The position numbers and the translations under genes were made by a program. 64,000 bases of DNA from Tubiluchus corallicola (taxonomy: Eukaryota > Priapulida > Priapulimorpha > Priapulimorphida > Tubiluchidae): NCBI GenBank assembly GCA_030141605.1, contig JAQGDQ010000402.1, positions 62,001 to 126,000 of the forward strand, given 5' to 3'. The stretch's first letter is position 1. Every line of letters starts with the position of its first letter. The notes beneath the pieces were generated by a model. That model did no database searches and was not told the origin of the DNA. It saw only the letters and a program-made list of their open reading frames with translations. This document shows, piece after piece, positions 33,655-48,600 of this stretch.

Positions 33655-36600
33655 ATGGGGCTCGCGATGTTCGATAACCTTGTGTTATGTAACATTTGCC
33701 TTTGATCACTATAGCCTTGAGGCATATGTAGAGGCATTAAACAAGGCTAACTTCGCTTTTATTTCTTAGGATTATCCAGGGTGGTGCCTTGGTGAAACTG
33801 CTGCAGTCAAAAGCTGTTTTATTTTATTACCCTTTGGCCTTTGTTAATGTATAGGCGGTGGCAATACTACTCGAAATACTCTTTGCAAATTTTTAAACTT
33901 TATATTTTAAAACATGAGAGTAAATAATTGCATTTTATTCACTATGCGCTGTTGGACTAAAATTTCACATAGCTAAAATTTCGAAAAACTTGTCAAAACT
34001 AGTATTTGAGCTTTGAATTTTTCTCCTCTTTCAGTTATTTCTAGATAAGCATTTTCGTCAGACCATTTAACAGTGATTGGTATTTAAATCACTATTGTTT
34101 GTTTTTATTTGTTTATTTTAATTTTGTTGCAAAATTACCGCCAACAAGAACATCCATTGTTATAATTATGTTGACCGTTCCCTAACTTAGCTGCAAACAA
34201 AGAAGCAAGGATACGGAGCCTCAATTATGTAATCCACAGATTTCTGTAACAGTTTCCTTTGTCTTGAATCTTTTGGATGAATTGATTATATATTCAGTCA
34301 CACTGGGGAATTAGAGAGTCTCATAAAGACTTCAGCTTATCATTTTAATTACACGTTTCTGTAATGGGTTTGTTCTTTGCAAGGGACTGTTCTTTGCCCA
34401 CTGTCTTAAGTATGTGCTCTGGCTTTTAATATTATATACAATATCACAAGTTAGTTGCCTGTTGGTTACTTGCTAATTTAAGCTAAATTGTTTATGCTTG
34501 TATACTGGCAGTAAAGTCATACTTAATTGGTATGACTGATTGGAAGAAATTTAATTACAATTGCCAAGTGCTGATTTATTATTTCTTTTCAATTAACTGA
34601 CTTATACATGAAGACCAAATTGCGTATAGGGATTTATAAGTTACTTATGATACACTTACATCAGAAACACTGTAGTTTTTTTAAACACAGTAATAAATAC
34701 CTGTGTTTACTACTGCATTCATGGCTGTTCTGGTTTGTATAATAATAAAGTACAGTCAGCGTCAGCACAGGCAGTATAAAATTATTTAATCAGTTTTAAT
34801 TCTGTTAAAAACTTTTACATTTGTATAGATTTGTGACATTTCTTTTTTCTGTATTGTCAGCATTACAGTTTTTATCAGTGTTTCGATATAATCGTATTTT
34901 TTTATTTTTTTTAGTGGCAAGTCCAACCAGACAACAGTTGCTTAAAGAGCTTCAGATGCAAAAGTTACGGGATAAAACAGAGGTAACTTGGCTTAAATTT
35001 AACGCTGTTTTAAAAATTTTGGTTATTATCTTAATGTCTAAATGCCAGTGCATGTTTAACATTGGGATGATCGCAAATTTGATTGTGAAGTTGTCACATA
35101 TCAGTGGTGTCTTGGCTGTATTACCCTATTTATAAAGCTTATTATCTATTATTCAAAATTCGAACCTATGCAAATTTTGTAAACTGGTATAATTTTACTA
35201 AAATTAGTACTGTAATTATTATATTTAACTAAACACTTTTTGCAGCTGTTTTTCTAATTAATAATTTGTTTCTATTTTGCTTTAATGTATTTGTTATTTT
35301 CTCTTATGCTTTCCTATATGCTCAGATGTAGCCCAATATGCTTTCTTAGCACCTGCACTGTTAAATAGCATCTCAAATGGTGAAGTTAAGTGAGAACTGA
35401 ACTCAATCTTAAACTATAACTCAGAAATATCTACCCTATAAAATATTGTTAGGGAACGTACAATTTTTTACCACAGAAATGTAATATTTCATGCGTTGCT
35501 AGTTAGTCCCTATTATACGCATTTTGCCATGTGGTAGTTAGATGGGCTCTCAGAATTGCACTAAAAACAGGTTCTATACCTCCCTGTTCAAAGGTGTTCA
35601 GCTGTGACATAGTACACACATTCAAGCTCATGCGTGATAACAGTGGTAAACTTGAAATTTTAAGTTCTAAACTCAAAATTTGCCAATATCACATTGGGTG
35701 TTGTACAATAGCACTAGCTGTGCTTCAAGTTTCGCTTTCGAAAAAATGTGCAGCACGCTCGCTGAGTGTTTGTACTGTTGAAAATTATGTTCATTTGTGG
35801 TGTCATTAGCAATTGGGCTTACCAGTTGTTAATTAAATTTTTACTGTATTAATAAATTATCTAAAATTATGTGGTATTTTTATAGGTGTAAAAATACATA
35901 CTGTTTATTATCTTTGAAAATGTAGTAGGATGTTTTCCTTTATTTCATTAACAGGATGTTTATAATCTCCCAAATAAACCTAGGAATAGGAATTATTGTA
36001 ATATATTGTGGTCTTTAGTTACGTTGACTACTTCCTGATCGATTGCTAGTTTTGACATCAGATATCCTGCTTTAATCCCATTATAATTCCTGCTATAATA
36101 ACGGCAGGTAATAGTAAAGTCTTTTGACGAGAAGTCATAATACCTCAATTTATGCTGTCTTTCATATTACTGAAAGTTTTCAAATCATTGTTAAAACTGA
36201 TGCAGGTTTGAGTAATTACAAAGCAAATTGTTTAGTTTAATATGAATGTTCGAAAACTCTTAATTTAGAATTGACTGGTTAAGGTATTTTTGTTAAGACT
36301 GTTTGAAAATGTTCATGATGAATGTTTTATTAATAGAAATTGAAGGCGGACATACTAGAGCAGGTTGGTACACACCTGAACGATGCATTTGACAACTTGA
36401 TAAGTGAAACCGAGTCGTTAGATAACTCTGTGCAGAGCAATGGAGACTGTGGGGACATGGTTGTTGGCAGGTCCAACAAACAAAGGTAAAATTGCAGCTT
36501 TAACTTTGTTGGCGAGCAATGTTGGTGGATTGCAGGTGGCATAGCTGGAGATTGTGATACAGGAGATTCCTGGCTTCCCATACGTCCACAACACACAATT

Positions 36601-39600
36601 GAGTCCGTCTTCAAATAAAGTTTTTGGTAGTAAGCAGTGTTTCTGTGTTAAAACTAAATTGTGTCACATGTTTATATATTTCCACTGTTCCATCAGAACA
36701 ACAACATTTTTCAGTGCTTATACTACTAGCATTGACACATTCTATTATCTCAACTGAGCTACTTTAATCATTGCTCAAGATAGAATATGTGGTTTCTTTT
36801 AGTATTAAAATTAGATTTGTCTTTTTGCCATCAGTCTTTTTCACTGCTCTAGACTAAAAGTGCTATCTGCGGCAGACCGCTCTTGCACCCTCGTGTTGTG
36901 ATACTGACAAGTTAGTAGGGGAATTGATTAACCTTTGTTTAGTTAACTTTAGTATGATGATCTACATCTGAAGTCAAATTGTAGGCACTGCCAGATTAGC
37001 TATACTGTCTGAAAGTTAGATATCCTTCAAAAAATCTTAGTCAGGGAGATTTACTGTCTTGATAAGTCTAAAAATGTTGCATGAAAAAAATGTTTTTGAA
37101 ATAGAAATGTCATGATTTTTCAAATTTGGTACTGATATAATTTCTTGTATTGCAAGTAATTGTTGCTTGATTTACAGAAATGCAGGAGAACTTCCAGACA
37201 AGCAATACGTGTCAAGACGTTCTTTACTTACGTAAGTTTCCAGTTTCGTTAATTTTTCTAATATATCGGGTGCCCCAAAAGTCACTATGTACTGTTATTT
37301 CTAATTTTCTGTTTAAATTTTTCTTTGATCTTGGCAAGCTCGCACATGAGTCTGACGCCCGAATCTTTGATTCTTTTTTTTTATTTTTGGACTATAACTG
37401 CGTTTCTGTGGCAACTATAATAACATTACAAATGAGGTGCGAAATCTCAGAGATCATCTGATCACTAACTGAAGTTCAGCAGAAATTAAGAACACTATTT
37501 AGAACACCTTTCCACATTACTCAGGAGCTGTTAGATGCTCTCTCAGTGCAAGATACCCAACCTTCCATTGGACTGACACCTGATGTTATTTTGACAGAAA
37601 GTGTGTGAATTGACACCTGCATTTTTTTGCAAGGTTATATCATGCAACAATTTATGCAGAAAGATCAAGACAGCTTCATGAACCCAATTAGAGGTGGTTG
37701 TGTAAACATTTAACTGGAAGCATGTGCCGTTGTTGGAATTACATTAATCATTAATAGAAGTGTTTTGAAAAAGCTAACAGATGTTGCAAAGCCTGCCAGT
37801 GCAGTAATTCTTTTTAGGTTTTTCATCTACATTTATCTAAAAAAAGTGCGGAAGATTTTAGATAATCTGTACCTATTATATGGAGCAAATGAACATTTTG
37901 CTTCATTTTTTAATCAAAATATAGAATATGTAAAGAGTGTAATGACTTCTGAGACACTCCGAATCATGCCATAGCATTCTATGTAGAGGTTTATGTCATG
38001 CATTGCGAAAGGAAATTTCACTTGTCATTATTTTTGTATTATTACTATTGTTATTGTTGTTAATATTGTTCTCATCATAGTCATTATCACTGCTGCTGTC
38101 ATTGTTATTATTTAATAAAACGATACATAAAAACTGGTAATGTCTCGTCAGTTGCAGGAATTGCACAACAGAATGAAAAGATCTTCAAGAAAATTTGACG
38201 CATCTCTAGCTGCCACTCATAGTCAAATGTCACCCAATGTTGATTACTGCCTACTCACCATACAACTTGTATAATTTACTTACTGTGCTTTTATTATTAT
38301 TTTTTTACAGAGAACTATTCGAGATTAACCATATCAGGACCATTTATCATATATTTGTTGCTATTCTCATACTGTTTAGCCTTAACACAATTGTTTATGA
38401 CCTGATAGAGACAGGAAGGTGGGTATTATAAAATGGTATGCCACTGATTTTTGTGTACGTTTTAATATGTGTACGTAATTTAAATACGCCAACAAATTTA
38501 ATAATTGTTGCCAATATTAGAGTTTTTTTATAATTATATATCCACTCGTAATTGCATGCTAGTTTATGGAAGGACAGTTATTTGAATTTGGACAAAAATG
38601 TCGCAGAATAGTTTCTGTACTCCATAAGGACCACATTATGGCTAAAGTCTATCCACAACTCAAACTAGAATGGTCCTAAAAGTGTTTTAATTAGATTTAT
38701 TCTGCTTGCAACACAGTCATGTTAACAAAGACATCCATCATACAATACTTTTACAATAATTAATCTGTTGGGTAACTAAATGAAGGAGGAGACGAGACTG
38801 TAAATAAGTTTGGACCAATCAGGACTTGAACACAGAATCTTGTCTTTCACGTCACACAGTCACTGTCATGATGACTAAGAAGAACAACATTCAACACACA
38901 TTTACAATCCACATTTACATAGTGCAAAGTAAACAAAAGTTGTCTAGTTAGCATAGTTTGTTAGAATTTGTTGGTTTTTACATGAAAACATAAACATCTA
39001 CCTTTCTTACTGCTTGCTGTGTAGAGATACTTGTGTTTAACAAAGAAAGCACGTACATATGCACCAAACGCTAAGTGTAGTGGGAAATTTTTGCATTTCT
39101 TATGGTTTATACAAAACCATATTTAGTTTGAGACTACTGTGTGGCTGATTCCAAATGTGAAATGTCCAAGATAGCAAACATTGGCAGTTCTTGCACATAA
39201 CTTGTGTGTTGTACACTCTGTCTTATTATGTTTGTTTTAGTTCTACCATTTCGCTAATTCCATTTTCATTTATGATTTAACTTACTTTTGTCTTGTAGGT
39301 TTACACTAGATTTTGGCCTCATACAGTGGGCTCTTGGAAAATTCCCGGTTGTCATGTTTCTCTGGTCAGGGATGATGTTGTCGACAATGATGGTGGTCTT
39401 TACAGCATTTCAACATTGGGCTTTGCATAGGTCACCTTCACCTGTCTGTAAGTTTATGATTTAATTAGCAAAAAACTAATACATTAATTTGTGCAAAAGC
39501 ATTTGGAATAGGTTCTCGTCCTTCACATGTGGTCTTTATTTATGTCCAACCTCCATTGTATGGTGTTAAATTTGTATTATTTGTAAACTTAAATGTTAAT

Positions 39601-42600
39601 ATATAAATTTTTCTGTAATGAGTGTGTATTATAGTTATATCAAATGAAAAGATGGTGAACATTTCTAATTTTTTTAATGTCATAATTTTTGTTTAAGGTA
39701 ACAACGTGAATATCTGTAAATAGTGAGGCATTGAACTTTACATTTACATTTTTTACATCAACGAAGCAATAGTAGGTTATAAATTTCTAATTCTTGCTAT
39801 TTTTGCAATGATCATGTTGTTATCTGTAGCTTCCATGAATAAGAAGTTTTGCTAATCTTTAGCCAGAGAAATTCATAGTATTACCGTGAATTTTATTCTG
39901 TAGGGCAGCGTATAGACTACGTAGCGCTGACACTGTACATTTTATACCAATGTGCCTTTCTTGTTGTGCCAGTTTACCTAGTACACATTCATCAACTTCC
40001 ACCAGCTTCTACCACCATAATTGCCTGTGAACAGGTAGGTCATTACTTTTTTTATATGATGGCAGGTTTACAGTAAACTGAAATGTTAACAAATTTGTTT
40101 CAAAATGTTTTTTAATGCGAGTGTGTGAATTTATAACTTGTCAGCTTAATATGATTAATGCAGTTGAAAAAATGTAAAAAGATTGGATGAGAACGCTGTC
40201 GTTTGAAAGTTTTTTACTCTGTATTTTTCCATGATTTTTTTGGAATAACTGCTAGGTGTTTTCCAGTGGTGCGTCAAATTGTTAATCAGACAAAGTTGCA
40301 ATTCAATATGTAATTGTTTGACTAACTGATCATTGCTTGCAAATTTTTAATTTCAGATTCGACAGTTGATGAAAGCACATTCTTTTGTAAGGGAGAACGT
40401 TTCTCGTGCTGTTAATTACAAGCCTAAACGAGGTATGAACGTTTTAATGATCATTGCAGTCTTGTAAAATTTCTTAACTGCCAAGACCTGTTGCAACACT
40501 TAATTTTGTATATTGTGTAAATGTAAGAGCTACGTACTAATTCTGCAGCTAAACTTGAGAAATATGTTAATTTTCGAGGCAAATTAGAGTGTTTTGAAAC
40601 TACATTTTTTGCTATTTGGTTAGCACAGTGCAAAATTACACGTATCAGTTTTTTTACATTGACATTTAGCCTTACACGAGGTTGCGTTATTTGATACCAT
40701 AACAATTACACCTCATCTTATTCATTACATGGCAAAAAAAAAACCTCTTCTGCATGAACGTTTTTTTCCTTGCAGTCATTTATATTTCGTCAGTTAAGCG
40801 TCTCTAGATATTCGGAGGGATTCAGTTTACCTTTAAACATGGGCGATGCCAGAGTTTAAATGATTTGATGCACAAACAGCTAGGGGGTCTGGTGGAGTTT
40901 CTGCACATTTTGGATTCCTCAAATGAAATCTAATTTCTGGTACATAGACTTCCTGAAACGTGAAAAATTCTGCTTTAATAAATATATTTTACCTACATTT
41001 ACCTAGGTAATATTCATTGTATTCTATTGTAGTAGTCATATATCTTAAAATCAAGTTCGTAATGCACTGTAATGTGGATGACCCATTACTTAAGCTTAAT
41101 TTATTTTGTATCAAGGTTATCTATCCAGCAAAATGTGGATAGTCAAACTTAAAACTGATTTGAGACTGTCAAGTTTACAGCGTACCCACTGTTCATACAG
41201 AATTTAATAATTTTGCTTGCGTGCTAATTTTTCCCACCGGACACAGCTAAACGGCAGAACGTCTTGGCCACACATGCATTTTACTGCATTTTAGACCATT
41301 TTGCAGGTGCTAGAAGCTATTTCCTCAGGCAAGTTCACTAGTTTAAAACTCATGTCACCTCAAACTCTTGACTCACAATTTCACTGCTACCGTAAAAAGG
41401 GGAGCAGGCCCCTTGGGCCCACCCGTAAATGCAAAAGTGCATTTACAGTTATCTAAAAAATGTCTAGACAGATGTGCATTTTGGTTTACCACTAAAAAAA
41501 TTATTTAGCCTTAAAAATTTTTTTTCTTAAGAAATTTTGTTTGCGCATTAAGTGACAGAACAGGCTGTTAAGCATGAAAAACAATTTATGTAGTTTTTCC
41601 GCAGAATGTTGCCAGATTATTAATAATGCGAGAGGCATAGCGTTGCAGCAGCTAAAATATTTCTCAGTTACATCATCAGTCAGTATTTCCTAGTTTATTG
41701 TTCTTCTTCTTCACAGCTTCCTTCTCTTCCTATTCATTTGTATGCAGTTATTCTACTCGATCCTTCTCCTGCTTAACAAATGTAATAAAGTTTGTAAATG
41801 ATTATTGTTTCAAAAATTTCTGTCATAAAATGTAGCTAAAAGTCTGCAAATTTCTGGCTAATGCCAGAAATGTATTTTTGATGTTTTTTTCTGTTGCCAA
41901 GCCCAGATCTTCGTCAGAAATCTACTACATTGAAATGTAACTTCAATGTGTTCTTGTAAAAGTCCGTAGCAACCAACATTTGTGCATTTACTAGGTTTAT
42001 GGTAGAAATGCGACAAAAAACAATGGCTAACTGTGACAGTGATTTTCTCAAGATTACGTTTTTCGGTGTGTAACATTACATTTTTAGCCTGCACCTCAAA
42101 TTCAACGTGGATTATCTCAGCTTAGAAATAACATAGAGTGATGAGCTTGGTATCAAAATAATCCTCATGAAATGGAGATTCAGGATATGTGAATAGCTGG
42201 AAAAGCTTAATTGCCGACTTATGGAGGGTTTTGCTATGCAATCGCACGCACACACACACACACACACACGCAGATATATAAATTTCCCTTTGACTCCATG
42301 TCACAGTTTGCCTTCAGCATTCTGCAAATGAAAACTAAAAGTTCGTGTTAGAAAAAATCATTTCTGTTAAAAGGGTAATTAGTTTTGTGACATAATATTG
42401 TATGCATTTAATTTTCAGAAGACAGTGATGACGTTGAAGACTCACCTTGCCCAGACTTCAGCTACTACCTCTACTTTCTCTTTGCGCCAACTCTTATCTA
42501 CCGTGACAACTACCCTCGCACGGCAAAGATCAACTGGAACTATGTTGCCACAAACTTGGCGCAAGTCGTCGCTTGTCTGTTTTACACGTACTACATCTTC

Positions 42601-45600
42601 ATGCGTTTTTGTGTACCAGTATTTCAGGTGGGTGGGTGCTAGATCTGATTCATGTGATGATGATTTTAATGATAATATTGTAAATTACAATGATCATAAT
42701 GGCAGTATTAATGGTGGTGGTTGGTAAGTTGTATTGACGGTGATGATGATGATGGTGATGATGATGATGTTGATGGTGATGATTATGATAGTGATGGTGA
42801 TGGTGATAAAATCTGGTAAGATCTGGTGGTGGCAGTGATGACGATGATGATGATGAATGATAATAATGGCAGTATTAGTGGTGAGTGATAGTGACGGGTG
42901 ACAGTGAACATGAATTGCACATATTATCTCTTTTTGCTTGCAGCATTTCAATCAAGAGCATGTGAATGTGAAGAACTATATCCTAGCAGTATTTGGCTGT
43001 ATGCTGCCTGGTACATTGGTGCTTTTTATTGGATTCTTCATGGTTCTACACTCATGGCTCAACGCCTTCGCTGAAATGCTAAGATTCGGTGACAGAATGT
43101 TTTATAAGGTAAAAGTTTTCACACGATTAGAAAAATATTAAGTATCTTTTGCAGTAGCACACTAAGTCTAAAATTTCTGCATTTCTCCCAGTCAAAAAGA
43201 CCCGCTTAATCTCAAAACGTATTCAGAGGAATCAAATAAAAGTAAAGGTTTTAGCAAATAAAATGTTTCATCTATTCAGTACTGTTGTATTTATTTGTGT
43301 TAATGCGTGCATAATACAAATACTAGAAAATTTTAATAATCTTATAATAAAAATGAAAATCTCAATCATAGAACAACCAATCCGAGTAATTTACAAAGCA
43401 GAATTTGAGATTGTTTTCAAAGTATAATTAAAATTGGAATGTGTGCATTTTTAATGTGTGCACATTTATCACTACAACAGTCAAAATTCAGTAAGTTGTG
43501 AAGCACAAATCTAGACAGCAAGCAATCTAGAAAACTTTATCGATTTTTCCCCACGGTGTGCAGTAAGTGCGCATACTACATTAATGACAGCAACAAAAAA
43601 TAAAATAAAAAACGAGACCATTCCTTGTTTTTGCAATACATTATTTCATTGCAGATCTTATATTACAGTTATGTCAAATAATGTGTAGCAGGCTGTGTGT
43701 ATATATAGCTGCTTTTCATGAAATAATAAAAGTATCTTGTGCTTTTTACCCGATGCCTCAAATTTTGAATTACTGAAGAAATATTTCTTGTAATGAGCTT
43801 AATATCTCTTAAACCAAAGCAAAATTTAAAAATGTCCTTAGAAATGAAAAAAGCTTCATCAAGCAAGGAATTGAGGATATCTATTGTCTACCGAAAGAAA
43901 TTACAGCAGCAAAGAAGCCTTATTTAAATCTTCCCAGAATCTATGCAGTATTTTTCGTTTTCTTTTAGTTTTTACTTTTATCGGTATCCCGGTGGGCCAG
44001 TCCTCCACTGATCTATTGTAAATTGTAATCCTTAATATAAAATGTTGAGAACCACCAAAAACAAATATCACTGTGTAATTTTTCGTGAATTACATATATC
44101 AGAATAAATAAAAGAAAATAACAGCCTTTTGTAAACATTCACTCGTCATTTTCTTACAGACCTATTTTAAAGGAATCGTGTTTTCCTGCACAAGTAGTGT
44201 AAAGTACAGTTGCTTATATGAAATGTTAGTTTTTTTGTGTGTTAGTGATGTTTTTTGTGCTACACTGCATTTTATAAATTCAAATCCGGTTTAGGATTGG
44301 TGGAACTCCACTTCATTTTCTAATTACTACAGAACGTGGAATGTTGTTGTACATGATTGGCTGTACACGTATGTTTACAAGGACTTTTATCGGGTAAGCA
44401 TTCCGCATTTTCTAAATGATTTAGGCATTCACTTCGTTATATAAATTCAACACTTTATTTGTTTTATTTGATTTGCATTGTTTGTTTTTTTGCATGGACT
44501 GAATGATGGTAGAATGAATAATCTTTGAATATTAATGATTGATTATTAGTCATACTCACTGACAGATGCTTCTCTTCTTTAGTATATAAGCATGCACACT
44601 TTTTAAAAGGATTGTTGGAAGTGTTCATGTTATTCGTACTTAATCAGTAGTTACGACTTAGTTGGCCTGCATTGTTCTTATTTTAACGTTAAAGGCACAG
44701 TTACATGAAAATTCGCCATTATAAAGTCTTTATAAAAAGTTTTTTATTCAAACCTCCTACCAGACAATTCTAACATGCTAAAAAGTTGTTGGTGCTTGTG
44801 GTTGTGTGTCAAATTTGAAAAATCACTAGGTGATTCTAGATGATGGAAAACTGAGATGGAGACATTTTTAATGACCAGTTTTAATAAGTTTTTAATTCAT
44901 TATGTAATTATATATGAAAACAGTTAAGTAACAGCACTGTAAACACAAATTCATGTAGAAAATTGCTGAGGACTGAAGTTACTGAACAAATAGTGCTTTG
45001 TGGACAGATTCCTATCGAATCTATAATATGTTTGACAGAATAGCAAAGTTTTCCTTATCAGCATTTCTTTCCTTTCTTTTTTCGTATTTATAAAGATCTT
45101 AATAATGTCATGTTTCTTTGCTATTTCTTGAGTGACAAATAGAAACCTTTATTTTCTTCTGTTAGTTAATACTTAAAATTCTTTTCTTGCATATTGTTGT
45201 ATTTCTAACAAAGCTGTAACTTTTCTGGTTAACAAACTGAATGATTTTTGGTGGTAGTTTAAAATGATTTGTTTTAGTTTATATTGCACTGCATGTTGTA
45301 GTTTTAGCCACCCTGCACCATTAACACCCTGTTTAATATCTCTTGCAGTTCTCACAACAACTGCAAGAAAATGAAACGGTTGTAAGTATTATCTTTCAAC
45401 TAACTTACTAATGTTGCCGACATAGAAAACGTGCAGTAGTCACAGATAAAATGTTTGCATTTGTTGCATATGTGGAACGTTTGGCAAAAAGGAATGTGTT
45501 ACAGGCCAGCAGTGGTAGGTCATTAATGTGCTGAAAATTGGGGAGGGGTACGCTGTTGTCATTTTATTTCAGTGTAACACGGCAGGGAGCGGTACTACAC

Positions 45601-48600
45601 TGAGTTAAACATGTTGTAATGATTTGTGGCACCGTGTCCCTTTGGCTGTATCACGTAGACTCCCATCTGGCTTGGTTCGTAAACTCAAGATAGCAGGTTC
45701 TCGGTTCAGTAAACTCAAGATAGCAAGTTCTCTATTGCCAATACATTTACTCTATGTTTTGTACGAAAATCTGTAGCTATGTTTCGATAAACAAAGTGTA
45801 CAATTTTAATTTGTTTTAGAAGAAAACTTTGCAGGAATTTTCTGTTTCCTCCATTTCAAGGCAAATGCTTTAAAAATGCTTTATTTCATTGTTTAAAAAA
45901 GTTCTGGTTCACTTTTATTAGCTTTTTGCAAAATTTAAAGCCTGCGCAGCCATGGTTCTTGAATTTTGCTACATCATTGCAAGAAGTATTGCCTGACCCG
46001 CTGCATATAACGTTACATTTCCAATTTATGTGCAAAATATGTTATTGAGACTTTGTAATCACATAAATTAACAACTTACTTTTCAAAGGCACTTGAAACA
46101 AAGCAGGTAGAGGTTTACACTTCCAAACATTGATCTTTCTAATGATTTGGTTTTTTTTTGGTAAGCAGTCACAAAAAAAATTTATGTTTTTATGTGTAGT
46201 TTTTGTTGAGTGTCCTATGCTGAATAGACTAATTTCATGGTATTTTTTGCTATTATAAATAGAGCATATGATTAATTTGTGCACTAAAGATGTTAACTTA
46301 TTGAACAATATTTTTATCACAGTCTCACACGTTTTTCCTTATATGAGGTTTGATTTGATTTATTTACTCACAGATATTAAAAGCTTTAATCACTTGTTAT
46401 TCATTATTATATTTCTGAATTCTTGCAGGTAGTCGGGCAACGCCATAGACCTCTTGCGATGATGCTGGTGTTCGTCCTGTCCGCAGTATTTCATGAATAC
46501 ATTCTCGTGCTTTCATTTGGTTTTTTCTACCCGGTCTTGTTCTTCATGTTTGCAGGGTGTGGTTGTAAGTTTACAAGTGTACTTTCACTTTTGCATTTTG
46601 TACTTAAGCATTTTGCTATACTTGTGAGATTTGTGAGAAACACAGCAACGTGCATCTTTGTAATATTTAACAATTTTCGTACCTTTTGTGGGTGATAGTT
46701 TTGTTTCAGATCTAACTATTCTTCATGTGCAAAGTTTAGTGCAGTGGGCCAAATTTTGCTTGAAAACTCATCTAAATTGATAGCCTGTCTTTTGGTACTT
46801 AACAACTTGTATTCTGACGCCTTACTTTGCGCAATTTATAAAATTTTTCCAATGCAAACAGCTATCTTCTGTAACTCCTAATTTCAAGGATACTTTTTGA
46901 GGTATTTGTATCATCCTTCTTTCTATTCATTAAATTTAAAATTCACAGTTTTCACACACTATCAGGTTTAACTAAATGTCTATTCAAGAAAGTGCTAAGT
47001 TAGTTAAAATGTTGCCATTAATCACAAAATATTTAGGTAGAATTGCCAATCTTTCTTTGTCGAAGCAAACTTACATTAATCTGTAATCAGGTGTAATTAG
47101 CTTCACTTAACATTTCCTTGTAGCTGCATTTATTCTGATTGAAAGGTAGGTTGATCAATGAATCATTTAAGCTTACTATAATAAAGCTTACTTAGAAGTG
47201 GTGCTGACAAGCCACTATCATAGCAGTGTCTAGTTTTTTGCTGGATTACTGCTATGTTTACCTGTCTTGAGGGCGGATTTCTTTTATCTTAGAATTCTGC
47301 CTGCGTAATGTCTACCACAGACGTGATAGGCATACAATAATGACTCTGATAAACACATATTAATTGACTGTGTGCCATCTTTACAATTATTGATAATAAA
47401 AAATGTTGATTTTTAGTTGGATTTATTTTCCTGACGCACAAACGAGTATCTCGAACTTGGAACGTGTTCATGTGGGTAGCTCTGTTTATTGGTAATGGAA
47501 TGTTGATGTGTCTATATAGTATGGAATACTATGCACAGAAAAACTGTCCTCCTTACATGGTAAGTGCTTGTATGTCATGTGTTTGTAAATTAGAATTTAG
47601 ACATTTATGTTTATATTAGCGCTCGCTTCCCACCCAGGAGGTCGCAAGTTCAACTGTCAAACGAGCCATACCAAAAACTTAAAAAATGGTTTCTTCGACC
47701 AAACATGTGCGTTTATCGAAGTAACATGGGGGTAATAATAATCGGGACCACCTTGCAAATAAGTATTGAAGTATTTAAGATGTTATCCCTGGATATTGTA
47801 TTAAAGGAAATACATTTTGTGTTCCCAGCAATAAGGTTTTTTTAATTAATATCCTTTTTCTGTATGCTAGCGATTATATTATCTCATATATATATATATA
47901 TTGAACAATAACAATAATGGAAGAACCATCATGATAAAAACATTTTCACAGGAAATTTTCTCCGACCTCATTGAAAGTCTACCATTGAAATGGTGACAAA
48001 ATTTGGAATGGTTAATAAGAAAACTAATAAATGGGATTTTACTCGGGGGGGGGGGGGTCACTAACCGAATAATAAATAACAAAATTAACAACATCAGGAA
48101 CATGTTGGAATTTATTGGTGAGTCATTTCGGATACCAAGAGAATTCATTGTCAATCTGAAAGCGTTTTTACAGATGTTTGCATTTATAGACAGGCCTCAT
48201 GGGATTCAAAGTTTCACCAATAAGAAATTTCAGCATTTTTATCATATTGTTATTTTTGTTATATATTAGCCAGGGTTTAGTTAAAACTTGTGATTTTTTT
48301 CTGCTAGAAGAAGTACATCTAACAACGCAATGAATTTTAAGAAAAAGGAAACTTTTCGCATCCACAAATTTTATTTGCAAAATTTTATAAATTATTCCTC
48401 TTCTCTTCCAAGTTTGCTAAAAGTCTTTTTATATTTCAAGTATTTTTATGGTTGCACATAATAAGATATTAATGTCAAAGAATGTTTGTCGTTGTGTTAG
48501 AGAAAATGCAAATGAATTAAAAATTTGTGCACTAACTCATCGTTCGTGATTAATTATCAAAGCCTTGAAAACAGTTTATGTGGTGAACTTGCTTTTTTAA

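Noticed and set aside
42398-42727. Alternative 109-codon frame over a SOAT exon
   Set aside because: Shadow of the true SOAT frame, which encodes [15 protein letters not shown] and joins its neighbours in phase.
48045-48057. G-quadruplex at a 13-base G run
   Set aside because: A single homopolymer with no spaced G tracts; may also be a sequencing-length artefact.
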